This document shows positions 10,389 through 20,146 of a stretch of DNA of 64,000 nt, one piece after another. Numbering within the stretch: position 1 is the first letter of the stretch; the number at the start of each line of letters is the position of its first letter. Source of the DNA: Staphylococcus equorum (lineage in GTDB: Bacteria; Bacillota; Bacilli; Staphylococcales; Staphylococcaceae); the NCBI RefSeq assembly GCF_029531845.1, contig NZ_JAMBPV010000004.1, positions 186,001-250,000 on the forward strand, written 5' to 3'. The notes beneath the pieces were generated by a model that made no database searches, was not told the DNA's origin, and was given only the letters and a program-made list of their open reading frames with translations. The position numbers and the translations under genes were made by a program.

Positions 10389-12998
10389 TTGGATATTAAT
10401 CAAATGACCTATGCAGTCCAAGGCGCTTTACAAAAAGCAGTTGAATTGGCAAAAACAAACGAGCACCAAAATATAGAAATTGAAGCTGTACTTAAATCAG
10501 CACTTGAAGAAAATGAAAGCCTATTTAAAAGTGTTCTAGAAAGAGCGAATATTGATACAGAACAACTTGTTAAAACATACAATGAAAAATTAAAAAGTTA
10601 CCCATCGGTTCAAGGAGATAACGTTCAATATGGACAATATATTAGTCCTAAAGCAAATGAACTTATAAATAAAGCTGAATCTTATATGAATTCCTATGAA
10701 GATGAATATATATCTATGGAACATCTTATACTTTCAGCCATGGAAATTGACGATACGACACAACAGTTTGTCGGTAATAAAAAAGAAGTTATTGAAGAAA
10801 TTATTAAAAAAATAAGAGGGGGCAATCACGTGACGTCACAAAACCCAGAATCAAATTATGAAGCGTTAGAAAAATATGGTCGCGATTTAGTCGAAGAAGT
10901 CCGTAAAGGTAATATGGACCCAGTTATTGGTCGTGACGAAGAAATTAGAAATACAGTCAGAATTTTAAGTAGAAAAACAAAAAATAATCCAGTGTTGATT
11001 GGTGAACCTGGCGTTGGTAAAACAGCCATCGTTGAAGGGCTCGCCCAACGTATTGTGCGTAAAGATGTGCCGGATTCTTTACTGGATAAAACAATTTTCG
11101 AATTAGATTTAAGTGCACTCGTAGCAGGGGCTAAATATCGTGGTGAATTTGAAGAACGTTTGAAAGCAGTACTTAAAGAAGTGAAGGATTCAGACGGCAG
11201 AATTTTATTATTTATTGATGAAATTCATATGCTCGTAGGTGCTGGTAAAACTGAAGGCGCTATGGATGCAGGGAATATGTTGAAACCAATGCTTGCACGT
11301 GGTGAATTACATTGTATTGGTGCAACAACGTTAAATGAATACAGAGAATATATTGAAAAAGATTCTGCTTTAGAACGTCGTTTCCAAAAAGTGAATGTAT
11401 CTGAACCTGATGTAGAAGACACTATTTCAATTTTACGTGGACTAAAAGAGCGTTACGAAGTGTATCATGGGGTCCGTATACAAGATAAAGCAATCGTAGC
11501 TGCTGCAGAATTATCAGATCGCTATATCACAGATCGTTTCTTACCTGATAAAGCGATTGATTTAGTGGATCAAGCTTGTGCAACGATCCGTACTGAAATG
11601 GGATCTAATCCTACCGAATTAGATCAAGTCAATAGACGCGTGATGCAATTAGAAATTGAGGAAAGTGCCTTAAAAAATGAATCTGACAATTTAAGTAAAC
11701 AGCGTTTACAAGAATTACAACAAGAATTATCTAATGAAAAAGAAAAACAAAATGCGATACAATCTCGTGTTGAAGAAGAAAAAGGTAAAATAGCAAAACT
11801 ACAAGAAAAACGCACAGAATTAGATGAAAGTAGAAAAGCATTAGAAGATGCCGAAAATAATTATGATTTAGAAAAAGCAGCGGAATTACAACATGGTAAA
11901 ATTCCTGAATTAGAAAAAGAATTACGTGAACTCGAAGACGCATTTCAAAACGAACAAAATGGTGACAATGATCGCATTATTCGTGAAATTGTAACAGATG
12001 AAGAAATTGGCGATATTGTTAGTTCTTGGACAGGTATACCAGTATCTAAACTTGTTGAAACCGAAAGAGAAAAATTATTAAATCTATCCGACATTTTACA
12101 TGAACGTGTAGTAGGACAAGATAAAGCAGTAGATTTAGTGGCAGATGCTGTTGTAAGAGCGCGTGCGGGTATTAAAGATCCAAATAGACCCATTGGTAGC
12201 TTCTTATTCTTAGGTCCAACAGGCGTCGGTAAAACAGAGCTAGCTAAATCATTGGCGTCAACGTTATTTGATTCTGAAAAACATATGATTCGTATTGATA
12301 TGAGTGAATATATGGAAAAACACTCAGTTTCACGCTTAATCGGTGCACCTCCAGGTTATGTAGGTCATGATGAAGGTGGACAATTGACCGAAGCTGTTCG
12401 ACGTAACCCATATTCAGTGATTTTGTTAGACGAAATTGAAAAGGCCCACTCAGATGTATTTAATGTGCTTTTACAAATATTAGAAGAGGGTCGTTTAACG
12501 GATTCTAAAGGTCGAGAAGTTGATTTTAAAAATACAATTATTATTATGACAAGTAATATAGGTTCTCAAGTACTATTAGAAAACGTTAAGGATGCAGGTG
12601 TCATCACAGATGTAACTGAAAAAGCTGTGATGAATAGCTTAAACCAATATTTCAAACCAGAAATTATCAACCGTATGGATGATATTGTGCTCTTTAAACC
12701 ATTAACAATTAGCGATATGAGTTTAATAGTAGATAAAATATTGGCGCAATTAAATATCAGACTTATGTCACAGCGACTCTCAATTGATGTGTCTGATAAA
12801 GCAAAAGCATGGTTAGGAGCAGAAGCGTATGAACCACAATTTGGTGCTCGACCATTGAAACGCTTTGTTCAAAGACAAATTGAAACACCACTAGCTCGTA
12901 AAATGATTAAAGAAAACTTAACAGAAGGTACAAAAGTAAACATAGATTTATCTGATGATGGTTTGACGTTCGAAGAAATTAAACCAGACACGGAATAA
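10389..12998 (+). CDS. clpB: ClpB disaggregase chaperone
   Basis: An 869-residue Hsp100 AAA+ protein that rescues aggregated proteins with DnaK. Domain order: N-terminal Clp repeat (1-145), NBD1 with Walker A GEPGVGKT at about 205-212 and Walker B FIDE at 275-278, the coiled-coil M domain (about 410-530, rich in E/K/Q, specific for ClpB), NBD2 with GPTGVGKT at about 609, and sensor-2 GARPLKR. Same length as S. aureus ClpB. The TTG start at 10389 follows GGAGAGGTG. Monocistronic with a strong terminator and a CtsR operator. Confidence 0.97.
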   Translation: MDINQMTYAVQGALQKAVELAKTNEHQNIEIEAVLKSALEENESLFKSVLERANIDTEQLVKTYNEKLKSYPSVQGDNVQYGQYISPKANELINKAESYMNSYEDEYISMEHLILSAMEIDDTTQQFVGNKKEVIEEIIKKIRGGNHVTSQNPESNYEALEKYGRDLVEEVRKGNMDPVIGRDEEIRNTVRILSRKTKNNPVLIGEPGVGKTAIVEGLAQRIVRKDVPDSLLDKTIFELDLSALVAGAKYRGEFEERLKAVLKEVKDSDGRILLFIDEIHMLVGAGKTEGAMDAGNMLKPMLARGELHCIGATTLNEYREYIEKDSALERRFQKVNVSEPDVEDTISILRGLKERYEVYHGVRIQDKAIVAAAELSDRYITDRFLPDKAIDLVDQACATIRTEMGSNPTELDQVNRRVMQLEIEESALKNESDNLSKQRLQELQQELSNEKEKQNAIQSRVEEEKGKIAKLQEKRTELDESRKALEDAENNYDLEKAAELQHGKIPELEKELRELEDAFQNEQNGDNDRIIREIVTDEEIGDIVSSWTGIPVSKLVETEREKLLNLSDILHERVVGQDKAVDLVADAVVRARAGIKDPNRPIGSFLFLGPTGVGKTELAKSLASTLFDSEKHMIRIDMSEYMEKHSVSRLIGAPPGYVGHDEGGQLTEAVRRNPYSVILLDEIEKAHSDVFNVLLQILEEGRLTDSKGREVDFKNTIIIMTSNIGSQVLLENVKDAGVITDVTEKAVMNSLNQYFKPEIINRMDDIVLFKPLTISDMSLIVDKILAQLNIRLMSQRLSIDVSDKAKAWLGAEAYEPQFGARPLKRFVQRQIETPLARKMIKENLTEGTKVNIDLSDDGLTFEEIKPDTE

Positions 12999-13045
12999 GC
13001 TAAACTTTAATAAAAAGATTCTGTGGCTTAAATTCTAGAAAAACT

Positions 13046-13085
13046 GAGAACGCAATGAATTTATATTCATTGCGTTCTCTTTTTA
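13046..13085 (+). terminator. Terminator after clpB
   Basis: A perfect 15-bp stem (13046-13060 with 13065-13079), 4-nt loop and a T-rich tail. Confidence 0.92.
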
Positions 13086-13106
13086 TATATCAAAACTTAG
13101 TATTAT

Positions 13107-13187
13107 GATTGCTCGCTTTCTACAGATACGTTTTGAGCCCGTAGTCTCAAAATACATGCTTTTTCTCTAAGAGTCTCGCAAACAATC
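13107..13187 (-). repeat. Copy D of the dispersed intergenic repeat
   Basis: On the minus strand it ends GTAGAAAGCGAGCAATC, like GGAAAGCG in the copy at 24081, and holds GAGACTACGGGCTC where the copy at 57207 has GAAGACTACAG. An internal stem TTTTGAG/CTCAAAA (13131-13137 with 13146-13152) replaces stems of different sequence in other copies. GATTG/CAATC ends pair. It lies at the convergent clpB/yjzD junction, inside a 349-bp gap that otherwise holds two terminators. Confidence 0.45.
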
Positions 13188-13280
13188 CACGTTATTTGAA
13201 AAAGTTGATATACGAAACGTAAATATAATTTTTATAGATATTTCATATCGATTCATTTTATCTATTGATTTATTTAGAAC

Positions 13281-13321
13281 AAAAAAGCTACCAACAAAGC
13301 CGGAGACTTTGTTGGTAGCTT
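13281..13321 (-). terminator. Terminator of the YjzD-like gene
   Basis: A perfect 15-bp stem AAGCTACCAACAAAG/CTTTGTTGGTAGCTT with a 7-nt loop. The T-run is on the minus-strand side only, so it ends the minus-strand gene at 13348. Its CCAACAAAG core recurs in the trpS and spxH terminators. Confidence 0.88.
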
Positions 13322-13347
13322 GAAACGAGTCTGATTATAGACTTGTT

Positions 13348-13542
13348 CTAATGTTGCTTCGTTGTATCATCATTATTGACTTTAATGACCATATCAAACA
13401 ATACAATAATAATCGTGAATATTATTGCGCCTATGATAGGCGTGATGAGGTTAAGTTCGCCGCCACCTACTAAACTATTAAGCACAAAGTTAATCATTTG
13501 CAATAAGACAATAGACCAAAATAAAGTTGCGAGGTATTTCAT
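13348..13542 (-). CDS. YjzD-like DUF2929 small membrane protein
   Basis: A 64-residue protein with two predicted membrane helices (about 4-26 and 31-53) and a charged C-terminal tail. The DUF2929/YjzD family sits next to fabH in Bacillus and Staphylococcus, divergently oriented as here. ATG 13542 is chosen because TGGAGG lies about 8 nt upstream; an in-frame upstream ATG lacks a ribosome binding site. Function is unknown. Confidence 0.75.
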   Translation of the reverse strand: MKYLATLFWSIVLLQMINFVLNSLVGGGELNLITPIIGAIIFTIIIVLFDMVIKVNNDDTTKQH

Positions 13543-13726
13543 TATGTAATGCCTCCAATATAATATATATATTTTCATTATAAATAAGAAAGTACTGTTT
13601 GTATAGTATCAAAGTAAGATTCTTAGTTTTACATTGTTATAATATAAGTTTTAAATTATAATTAATCTGTAAAACATCTTATATGTTAGGTGTTGTTCTT
13701 GTATTTGAAATGTGTATTATGTTAAA

Positions 13727-13743
13727 TTAATACCTGGTATTAA
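13727..13743 (+). promoter_or_regulatory. FapR operator of fabHF
   Basis: TTAATACCTGGTATTAA is a perfect 17-bp palindrome about a central T and fits the FapR consensus (TTAGTACC-T-RGTATTAA type). FapR represses lipid synthesis genes until malonyl-CoA releases it. A possible -35 TTGAAA (13705-13710) lies upstream, with the operator covering the -10 region. Confidence 0.85.
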
Positions 13744-13775
13744 AATTAAAAATAAGATTGAGAAGGTGTACAACC

Positions 13776-14717
13776 ATGGACGTGGGTATTAAAGGTTTTG
13801 GTGCATACGCACCTAAAAATGTCGTAGACAATACCTATTTTGAATCATTTTTAGAAACTTCAGATGAATGGATTTCACAAATGACTGGTATTAAAGAGAG
13901 AAGATGGGCTGATGAGGATGAAGAAACTTCAGATTTAGCTTATCAAGCAAGTTTAAAAGCGATAGAAGATGCTCATATCGAAGCAACAGATATCGATATG
14001 ATTATAGTTGCAACATCAACAGGAGAATTTCCGTTTCCTACAGTTGCCAACCTGTTACAAGAGAAATTAGGTGTTGGTACAGTTGCCTCGATGGATCAAC
14101 TTGCTGCATGTAGTGGCTTTATGTATGCCATGATTAATGCTAAGCAATTTGTTCAGTCAGGGGACTATAAAAACATACTTGTTGTCGGTGTAGATAAATT
14201 ATCTAAAATTACAGATTTTACTGACAGATCAACTGCAATATTATTTGGTGATGGTGCTGGCGCAGTTGTAATCGGAGAAGTATCTAAAGGCCGTGGTATT
14301 TTAAGTTATGAACTCGGTTCTGATGGTTCTGGTGCTAAACATTTATATTTAAATCCAGAAAATGGAAAAATATTTATGAATGGTCGTGAAGTATTTAAAT
14401 TTGCAGTGAGAATTATGGGTGAAGCCTCTAACAATGCCATAGCTAAAGCAAATTTAAAACCAGAAGACGTAGATATGTTCGTACCACACCAAGCAAATAT
14501 CAGAATTATGGAATCTGCAAGAGAACGCTTAGGCATTCCAAAAGAAAAAATGAGTGTCTCTGTAGATAAATTTGGTAATACATCTGCAGCTTCGATTCCT
14601 TTAAGTATTGCTCAAGAATTAGAAAATGGTAAGATAAAAGACGATGACGTCTTAGTATTAGTAGGATTTGGCGGCGGTCTTACATGGGGCGCAGTAACAC
14701 TAAAATGGGGAAAATAG
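13776..14717 (+). CDS. fabH: FabH, beta-ketoacyl-ACP synthase III
   Basis: A 313-residue condensing enzyme that starts fatty acid synthesis from acyl-CoA (branched-chain primers in staphylococci) and malonyl-ACP. The catalytic triad is C112 in AACSGFMY, H238 in VPHQAN and N268 in GNTSAAS. Length equals S. aureus FabH. ATG 13776 has GAGAAGGTG 7 nt upstream; an earlier in-frame codon at 13758 would place the ribosome binding site inside the gene. First gene of fabHF, 11 bp before fabF, under the FapR operator. Confidence 0.96.
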   Translation: MDVGIKGFGAYAPKNVVDNTYFESFLETSDEWISQMTGIKERRWADEDEETSDLAYQASLKAIEDAHIEATDIDMIIVATSTGEFPFPTVANLLQEKLGVGTVASMDQLAACSGFMYAMINAKQFVQSGDYKNILVVGVDKLSKITDFTDRSTAILFGDGAGAVVIGEVSKGRGILSYELGSDGSGAKHLYLNPENGKIFMNGREVFKFAVRIMGEASNNAIAKANLKPEDVDMFVPHQANIRIMESARERLGIPKEKMSVSVDKFGNTSAASIPLSIAQELENGKIKDDDVLVLVGFGGGLTWGAVTLKWGK

Positions 14718-14728
14718 GAGGATAAAAT

Positions 14729-15973
14729 ATGAGCAAAGAACAACGTGTTGTAATAACAGGAATTGGCGCATTATCACCTCTTGGCAACGATGCTAAATCA
14801 ACATGGAATAATGCTTTAAACGGGGTAAGTGGTATCGATACAATTACACGAGTAGATACAACAGATTATAATGTTCATTTAGCTGGAGAGCTAAAGGATT
14901 TTAATATAGAAGATCATATACCTAAAAAAGAAGCGCGTCGCATGGACCGTTTTACACAATACGCAGTTGTGGCAGCTAGAGAAGCGGTTAACGATGCTAA
15001 ATTAGAAATTAATGATAATACAGCTAATAGAATTGGTGTATGGATTGGTTCAGGTATTGGTGGAATGGAAACTTTTGAAATTTCGCATAGCACATTAATG
15101 AACCGCGGTCCAAAACGAGTAAGTCCATTTTTTGTACCAATGCTTATACCGGACATGGCAGCAGGACAAGTATCAATTGATTTAGGTGCTAAAGGGCCTA
15201 ATGGTGCTACAGTGACTGCATGTGCGACAGGTACGAATTCGATTGGCGATGCTTTTAAAATCATTCAACGTGGAGATGCAGACGCAATGATTTCAGGTGG
15301 AGCAGAAGCACCTATTACGCATATGGCTATCGCAGGATTCAGTGCGAGTCGTGCTTTATCTACAAATGATGATAAAGAAACAGCTTGTCGACCATTCCAA
15401 GAAGGTCGCGATGGATTTGTCATGGGTGAAGGCGCTGGTATTGTTGTACTTGAATCTCTAGAGTATGCTCAGGCACGAGGCGCAGAAATCTATGCTGAAG
15501 TAGTAGGTTATGGCTCAACAGGTGATGCGCACCATATCACTGCACCTGCCCCTGAAGGCGCAGGTGGCTCACGTGCTATGCAAGCTGCTTTAGATGATGC
15601 AGAAATAAAAGCTCAGGATGTACAATATCTTAACGCACACGGTACGAGCACTCCTTTAGGTGACTTAACAGAAATACAAGCAATTAAAAACACTTTTGGA
15701 GAAGCTGCTAGCTCATTAAAAGTGAGCTCAACAAAATCAATGACAGGTCATTTACTTGGTGCTACAGGTGGGTTAGAGGCGATATTCTCTGCACTTTCAA
15801 TTAGAGATAGCCGCATCGCGCCAACAATCCATGCAAATTCCCCTGATCCAGAATGTGATCTTGATATTGTACCAAATAAAGCAGAAGACTTAGAGATTAA
15901 TTATGCAATGAGTAGTAGTTTAGGATTTGGTGGACACAATGCCGTACTCGTATTGAAAAAAATCAATGACTAA
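14729..15973 (+). CDS. fabF: FabF, beta-ketoacyl-ACP synthase II
   Basis: A 414-residue thiolase-fold elongation enzyme of type II fatty acid synthesis. Active-site C165 in [10 protein letters not shown]304 in [11 protein letters not shown] and H341 in [10 protein letters not shown] form the Cys-His-His triad. The terminal [12 protein letters not shown] is typical. Strong ribosome binding site AGGAGG. Co-transcribed with fabH and ended by a terminator at 16028. FabF is the platensimycin/cerulenin target class. Confidence 0.97.
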   Translation: MSKEQRVVITGIGALSPLGNDAKSTWNNALNGVSGIDTITRVDTTDYNVHLAGELKDFNIEDHIPKKEARRMDRFTQYAVVAAREAVNDAKLEINDNTANRIGVWIGSGIGGMETFEISHSTLMNRGPKRVSPFFVPMLIPDMAAGQVSIDLGAKGPNGATVTACATGTNSIGDAFKIIQRGDADAMISGGAEAPITHMAIAGFSASRALSTNDDKETACRPFQEGRDGFVMGEGAGIVVLESLEYAQARGAEIYAEVVGYGSTGDAHHITAPAPEGAGGSRAMQAALDDAEIKAQDVQYLNAHGTSTPLGDLTEIQAIKNTFGEAASSLKVSSTKSMTGHLLGATGGLEAIFSALSIRDSRIAPTIHANSPDPECDLDIVPNKAEDLEINYAMSSSLGFGGHNAVLVLKKIND

Positions 15974-16027
15974 ATCTATAAACTTCATTTAATTTTAAAA
16001 GATTTAAAAATATATACAATATAAAAA

Positions 16028-16062
16028 AACAGCTAAAATTTTAAATTTTGGCTGTTTTTTTT
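16028..16062 (+). terminator. Terminator after fabF
   Basis: Stem AACAGC(T)AAAATTT/AAATTTTGGCTGTT followed by eight T. Confidence 0.88.
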
Positions 16063-16226
16063 ATATTGGAATTTTCTTTAGTGCTAACAAACTTTGTATA
16101 TTTGTAGTTATAATACATTTTTACCATTATTAACTTCATAATAAGGAAGGAAAATTTTAAAAATGTATATGTACAACATACAATTCATGTATAATAGGAA
16201 TAATTTAAAAGTCTGGAGGGATAAAA

Positions 16227-17459
16227 TTGAAGAAATTTATGACGTTATCGACGACTTTAAAAACAAGGTTAATAGCTGATTTCATCTTGACCATTGCGAG
16301 CCAAGCGATTTTACCTTTTATGGCTTTATATTTAACGAGCAAAACAAATGCGGTGTTTGCCGGTGCATTTTTAATAATAAATATCGTAGTTAGTTTTTTT
16401 GTGTCTTTTCTAGGTGGATACTTAGGGGATAATTATAATAGGAAGAAAGTCGTTAATTATATACACTTTTTATACGCAGTGTGCTTAATTATTTTAAGTA
16501 TTACTGTAACCATGGATGGTGTTGGTTTAATTATTTTTTGTGCTACAGTGTTTATTTTTGAAACCTTATTTGCAGCGAGTCAGCCTATTTTCGAAGCGGC
16601 TATCATGGATGCGATATATGAAGACGTAAGAGAATATGTATATCAACTCAATTATTGGATGTTTAATATTAGTACTGCAATAGGAATGATGTTAGGTGCA
16701 GTACTATATTTAGGACACAAGCATTTGTTATTTATTATGTTTTTCTTTGCTATGTTAGTGAGTTGGTATTTATTTGAAAAATATTATGATGTAGAACAAG
16801 TTTATAATAAAAAAGAAGCATTGACATCTCGCTTTAAACATTTTATAACGAGCTATCATGTTGTACTTAAAGATAAGTATTATATGATTTTTAATTTAGG
16901 GATGATGCTGGTTTTTATGGCAGAACTGAGTTTAAATTCATATGTTGTAGTTAGATTGAAGGATGAGTTTGAACCCTTTCATTTTTTAGGCTTTTACATA
17001 GATGGTGTAAGGATGTTTACCGTTATTATGATTATTAATACAATCGTGGTGGGCACGTTAACATTTACGGTGAATAGACTTATAGCACAGACTTCTAAAA
17101 AAGCTGTCTTTATTATTGGTATAGTGTTATATACTATAGGTTATAGCGTATTGACGTCAGCCAGTGCATTTTGGATATTGTGTTTATTTGCAATCATAGC
17201 CACATTAGGAGAATTGATTTATTCACCAATTCAAAATGCGCAACGATTTTTAATGATTCCTGACGACAAACGTAGTACGTATTCTACATTTGGCATGGTC
17301 TCTTATTATGGAGCCAATGTATTATCTAGGTTCGGATTAATTTTGGGGGCATTTCTACTGCCGTGGATGATGTCAATCTATGTTGCTGTAGTTGTATTAA
17401 TCGGGTTTGTCCTACTTTACTATGCATTGTTCTTTAACCCGAATATAGAAACAAAATAA
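16227..17459 (+). CDS. MFS drug/metabolite efflux-type transporter
   Basis: A 410-residue major facilitator with about 12 hydrophobic segments. The N-terminal half has the antiporter-type loop 2-3 motif GGYLGDNYNRKKV (motif A, GxLaDrxGrkxxl). It resembles MDR-type MFS proteins, but no substrate can be named. TTG 16227 is chosen because GGAGGG lies 7 nt upstream; the in-frame ATG at 16239 is too far from it. TATAAT at 16190-16195 is a possible -10. It appears inserted between fabF and the DUF3899 gene relative to S. aureus. Confidence 0.8.
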   Translation: MKKFMTLSTTLKTRLIADFILTIASQAILPFMALYLTSKTNAVFAGAFLIINIVVSFFVSFLGGYLGDNYNRKKVVNYIHFLYAVCLIILSITVTMDGVGLIIFCATVFIFETLFAASQPIFEAAIMDAIYEDVREYVYQLNYWMFNISTAIGMMLGAVLYLGHKHLLFIMFFFAMLVSWYLFEKYYDVEQVYNKKEALTSRFKHFITSYHVVLKDKYYMIFNLGMMLVFMAELSLNSYVVVRLKDEFEPFHFLGFYIDGVRMFTVIMIINTIVVGTLTFTVNRLIAQTSKKAVFIIGIVLYTIGYSVLTSASAFWILCLFAIIATLGELIYSPIQNAQRFLMIPDDKRSTYSTFGMVSYYGANVLSRFGLILGAFLLPWMMSIYVAVVVLIGFVLLYYALFFNPNIETK

Positions 17460-17460
17460 G

Positions 17461-17518
17461 AAAAAGACTGCATTAGAGTATTGTTGAGAAATAAACAATA
17501 CTCTAATGCAGTCTTTTA
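17461..17518. terminator. Bidirectional terminator between MFS and DUF3899 genes
   Basis: A perfect 23-bp stem (17463-17485 with 17494-17516), with an A-run on the left and a T-run on the right, serves both converging genes. The right arm reaches the stop codon of the minus-strand gene. Confidence 0.92.
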
Positions 17519-17890
17519 TATTGCAAAAGAAATAACGATAGAGAGAAATAAATAAAATAAATTACATACAAATGCAACCTTAACCCATGGTGTAACAAAG
17601 TAATTTTCTTTTTTTGCTTGTGTGGGTTTGAAAAACTCATCATTTTCGAGTGTATCTTTATGTTTTTTGTTAGTAAGTTGGTATTTCAATCTTCTAAAAC
17701 CATAGCTGGTAGGATCTAAAATGCCTTCTTGAACAACGATAATGATGAAAAAGAAGATAGCCAACGAAATGGAAATATAGAAAAAAGTATTGATGTAAAG
17801 AACCAAAGTATGTGAAGCAAATAGCCAAACTAGCAAAGAAAGTAAAGGTGTAAAAAGTGTCCACATTAGTAAACTTGATATGTGCTTCAT
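17516..17890 (-). CDS. DUF3899 membrane protein
   Basis: A 124-residue protein with hydrophobic segments at about 5-25, 30-52 and 103-123, and a basic cytoplasmic middle (KYQLTNKKHKD). The GFRR sequence after the second helix is characteristic of DUF3899. The same gene lies opposite the opp operon in S. aureus. Start ATG follows TGGAGG. Function unknown. Confidence 0.8.
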   Translation of the reverse strand: MKHISSLLMWTLFTPLLSLLVWLFASHTLVLYINTFFYISISLAIFFFIIIVVQEGILDPTSYGFRRLKYQLTNKKHKDTLENDEFFKPTQAKKENYFVTPWVKVAFVCNLFYLFLSIVISFAI

Positions 17891-18042
17891 ATTAATTCCT
17901 CCAATTATACAATAAATTTATTGTAACTTAATATATCTAAAAAATGAATAAAAACTTCTATAAATTCAATTATATCAACACTTGTATAAGATTATAAAAT
18001 AAATTGTTAATAAATTCTTTAATAATGTAAAGCGAAACAATA

Positions 18043-18071
18043 TTGCTTTACGCGTAAAGTAAAAGTATAAT
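18043..18071 (+). promoter_or_regulatory. Promoter of the opp operon with an internal palindromic operator
   Basis: TTGCTT (18043-18048), 17-bp spacer, TATAAT (18066-18071). The spacer contains CTTTACGCGTAAAG (18046-18059), a perfect 14-bp palindrome. Another GTAAAGC at 18027-18033 pairs with GCTTTAC at 18045-18051. A repressor bound here would block RNA polymerase. The regulator is not identified. Confidence 0.65.
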
Positions 18072-18078
18072 GTTAATA

Positions 18079-18093
18079 AATATTCTGAATATT
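18079..18093 (+). promoter_or_regulatory. Probable CodY box in the opp leader
   Basis: AATATTCTGAATATT matches the CodY consensus AATTTTCWGAAAATT at 13 of 15 positions and is a perfect palindrome. A weaker TTAATTCTGAATTTA follows at 18106-18120. CodY repression of opp in rich medium is known in Gram-positives. The position downstream of the -10 suits a roadblock. Confidence 0.7.
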
Positions 18094-18134
18094 TCAAAGG
18101 GAATGTTAATTCTGAATTTAAAGGGGGATAAAAT

Positions 18135-19061
18135 ATGCTTAAGTATGTTTTAAAGCGTTTGGGATATATGATTTTATCATTATTCATAATCATTACGATT
18201 ACATTTTTCTTAATGAAGCTTATGCCAGGTTCACCATTTAATGATGAAAAATTAAATGAAGAGCAAAAGCAAATTTTAAATGAAAAGTATGGTTTGAATG
18301 AACCTGTACCTGTACAGTATGCAAGTTATTTAAAGAACGTGGTTACAGGGGATTTTGGTAACTCATTCCAATATGATAACCAACCTGTGTGGGACTTAAT
18401 AAAACCAAGATTATTACCATCGCTTGAAATGGGACTGACAGCTATGGTTATTGGTGTCATATTAGGATTGATTTTGGGGGTCATAGCAGCAGTACGGCAA
18501 AACAGTTGGGTCGACTATACAGCCACCGTCATTTCGGTTATTGCAGTATCAGTACCATCGTTTGTTTTAGCAGTATTGCTACAATACGTATTTGCAGTTA
18601 GATTACAGTGGTTACCAGTTGCAGGTTGGGAAGGAATATCGACCGCGATACTGCCATCATTAGCACTATCGGCAGCAGTATTAGCAACGGTGGCAAGATA
18701 CATAAGAGCAGAGATGATAGAGGTTTTAAGTTCGGATTATATCTTGTTAGCACGTGCAAAAGGTAATTCAACAATGAGAGTACTATTTGGACATGCATTA
18801 CGAAATGCATTGATACCGGTTATTACGATTATTGTACCGATGTTAGCAAGTATCTTAACTGGTACTTTGACAATTGAAAATATTTTCGGTGTGCCAGGGT
18901 TAGGGGATCAATTTGTGAGATCGATCACTACGAATGACTTCCCAGTTATTATGGCAACGACAATTTTATTCAGTACATTGTTTATTGTCTCCATATTTAT
19001 TGTAGATATTTTATACGGTTTAATTGATCCGCGTATTCGTGTACAAGGGGGTAAAAAATAA
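18135..19061 (+). CDS. oppB: OppB, oligopeptide ABC permease subunit
   Basis: A 308-residue inner permease subunit of the oligopeptide importer with six membrane helices. The binding-protein-dependent transport motif is at about residues 195-215 (YILLARAKGNSTMRVLFGHALRNALIPV, read as EAA-loop-like ARAKG...HALRNA). Start ATG follows AAAGGGGG. It overlaps oppC by one base. Organised as in staphylococcal opp3, the main peptide uptake system used for nitrogen nutrition. Confidence 0.92.
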   Translation: MLKYVLKRLGYMILSLFIIITITFFLMKLMPGSPFNDEKLNEEQKQILNEKYGLNEPVPVQYASYLKNVVTGDFGNSFQYDNQPVWDLIKPRLLPSLEMGLTAMVIGVILGLILGVIAAVRQNSWVDYTATVISVIAVSVPSFVLAVLLQYVFAVRLQWLPVAGWEGISTAILPSLALSAAVLATVARYIRAEMIEVLSSDYILLARAKGNSTMRVLFGHALRNALIPVITIIVPMLASILTGTLTIENIFGVPGLGDQFVRSITTNDFPVIMATTILFSTLFIVSIFIVDILYGLIDPRIRVQGGKK

Positions 19062-20128
19062 TGGCTGATAAAAGAGATGAAAAATTAACAGATGATCATT
19101 CAAATGCAGTTATGACACATACTTCAGAAGGTATACCGGCATCTGATTTTATTAGAAGCAAGAATGATATTGATAAAGAACCGGAAATGCAAAGAGAAAG
19201 TAAAAACTTTTGGCAAGATGCATGGACGCAATTGAAACGAAATAAATTGGCCGTAGTTGGGATGATTGGCCTAATCCTCATCGTACTTCTAGCATTGATT
19301 GGACCTTTAATAAGTTCACATGATTATGCAGAACAAGATGTAGATAGACGTAACTTACCAGCTAAAATACCTGTACTAGATAAGATACCATTCTTACCAT
19401 TTGATGGTGAAGGCGCAAAAGGTGTCGACGCTTATAAAGAAGCAGGCGTTACAGAAAACTTTTGGTTTGGTACAGATCAATTAGGTAGAGATTTATGGTC
19501 AAGAACTTGGCAAGGCGCGCAAGTATCATTATTCATTGGTGTGGTAGCAGCTTTGCTCGATATATTTATAGGTGTTGTGTATGGTGCGATATCTGGATTC
19601 TTTGGAGGACGGATAGATAACGTCATGCAGCGTATTATAGAAGTTGTTGCTTCGATACCTACATTAATTGTAGTTATTTTATTCGTATTAATTTTTGAGC
19701 CATCTATTTGGACCATCATTTTAGCCATGGCACTTACGGGTTGGATTGGCATGAGTCGTGTGGTACGTGGTGAATTCTTAAAATTAAAAACACAAGAATT
19801 TGTTTTAGCATCTACAACATTAGGGGCATCCAAACTGAAATTAATATTCAAACATATTTTACCTAATACACTTGGGGTTATCGTAGTAACTTCTATGTTT
19901 ACAGTGCCTAATGCCATATTCTTCGAAGCGTTCTTAAGTTTCATTGGTATTGGTGTACCGGCGCCTAGAACGTCATTAGGTTCGTTAGTTAATGAAGGAA
20001 GAGCAATGCTGTTAATTCATCCACATGAACTATTTATACCAGCAGTAGTATTAAGTTTATTAATTTTATTCTTCTACTTATTTAGTGATGGATTACGCGA
20101 TGCATTTGATCCTAAAATGCGCAGATAA
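19061..20128 (+). CDS. oppC: OppC, oligopeptide ABC permease subunit
   Basis: A 355-residue permease partner of OppB with an extended N-terminal cytoplasmic region of about 60 residues and six hydrophobic segments. OppC-type features include FWFGTDQLGRDLWSR before the second helix and the EAA loop ASTTLGASKLKLIFKHILPN. It ends FSDGLRDAFDPKMR, typical of OppC/DppC. ATG overlaps the oppB stop, so the two are translationally coupled. Confidence 0.92.
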   Translation: MADKRDEKLTDDHSNAVMTHTSEGIPASDFIRSKNDIDKEPEMQRESKNFWQDAWTQLKRNKLAVVGMIGLILIVLLALIGPLISSHDYAEQDVDRRNLPAKIPVLDKIPFLPFDGEGAKGVDAYKEAGVTENFWFGTDQLGRDLWSRTWQGAQVSLFIGVVAALLDIFIGVVYGAISGFFGGRIDNVMQRIIEVVASIPTLIVVILFVLIFEPSIWTIILAMALTGWIGMSRVVRGEFLKLKTQEFVLASTTLGASKLKLIFKHILPNTLGVIVVTSMFTVPNAIFFEAFLSFIGIGVPAPRTSLGSLVNEGRAMLLIHPHELFIPAVVLSLLILFFYLFSDGLRDAFDPKMRR

Positions 20129-20146
20129 TAAAAGGGGGCAACATTT

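Noticed and set aside
19477..19944. 155-codon open frame opposite oppC
   Set aside because: It is antisense to a clearly coding gene, has no ribosome binding site and its composition follows the codon bias of the true strand.
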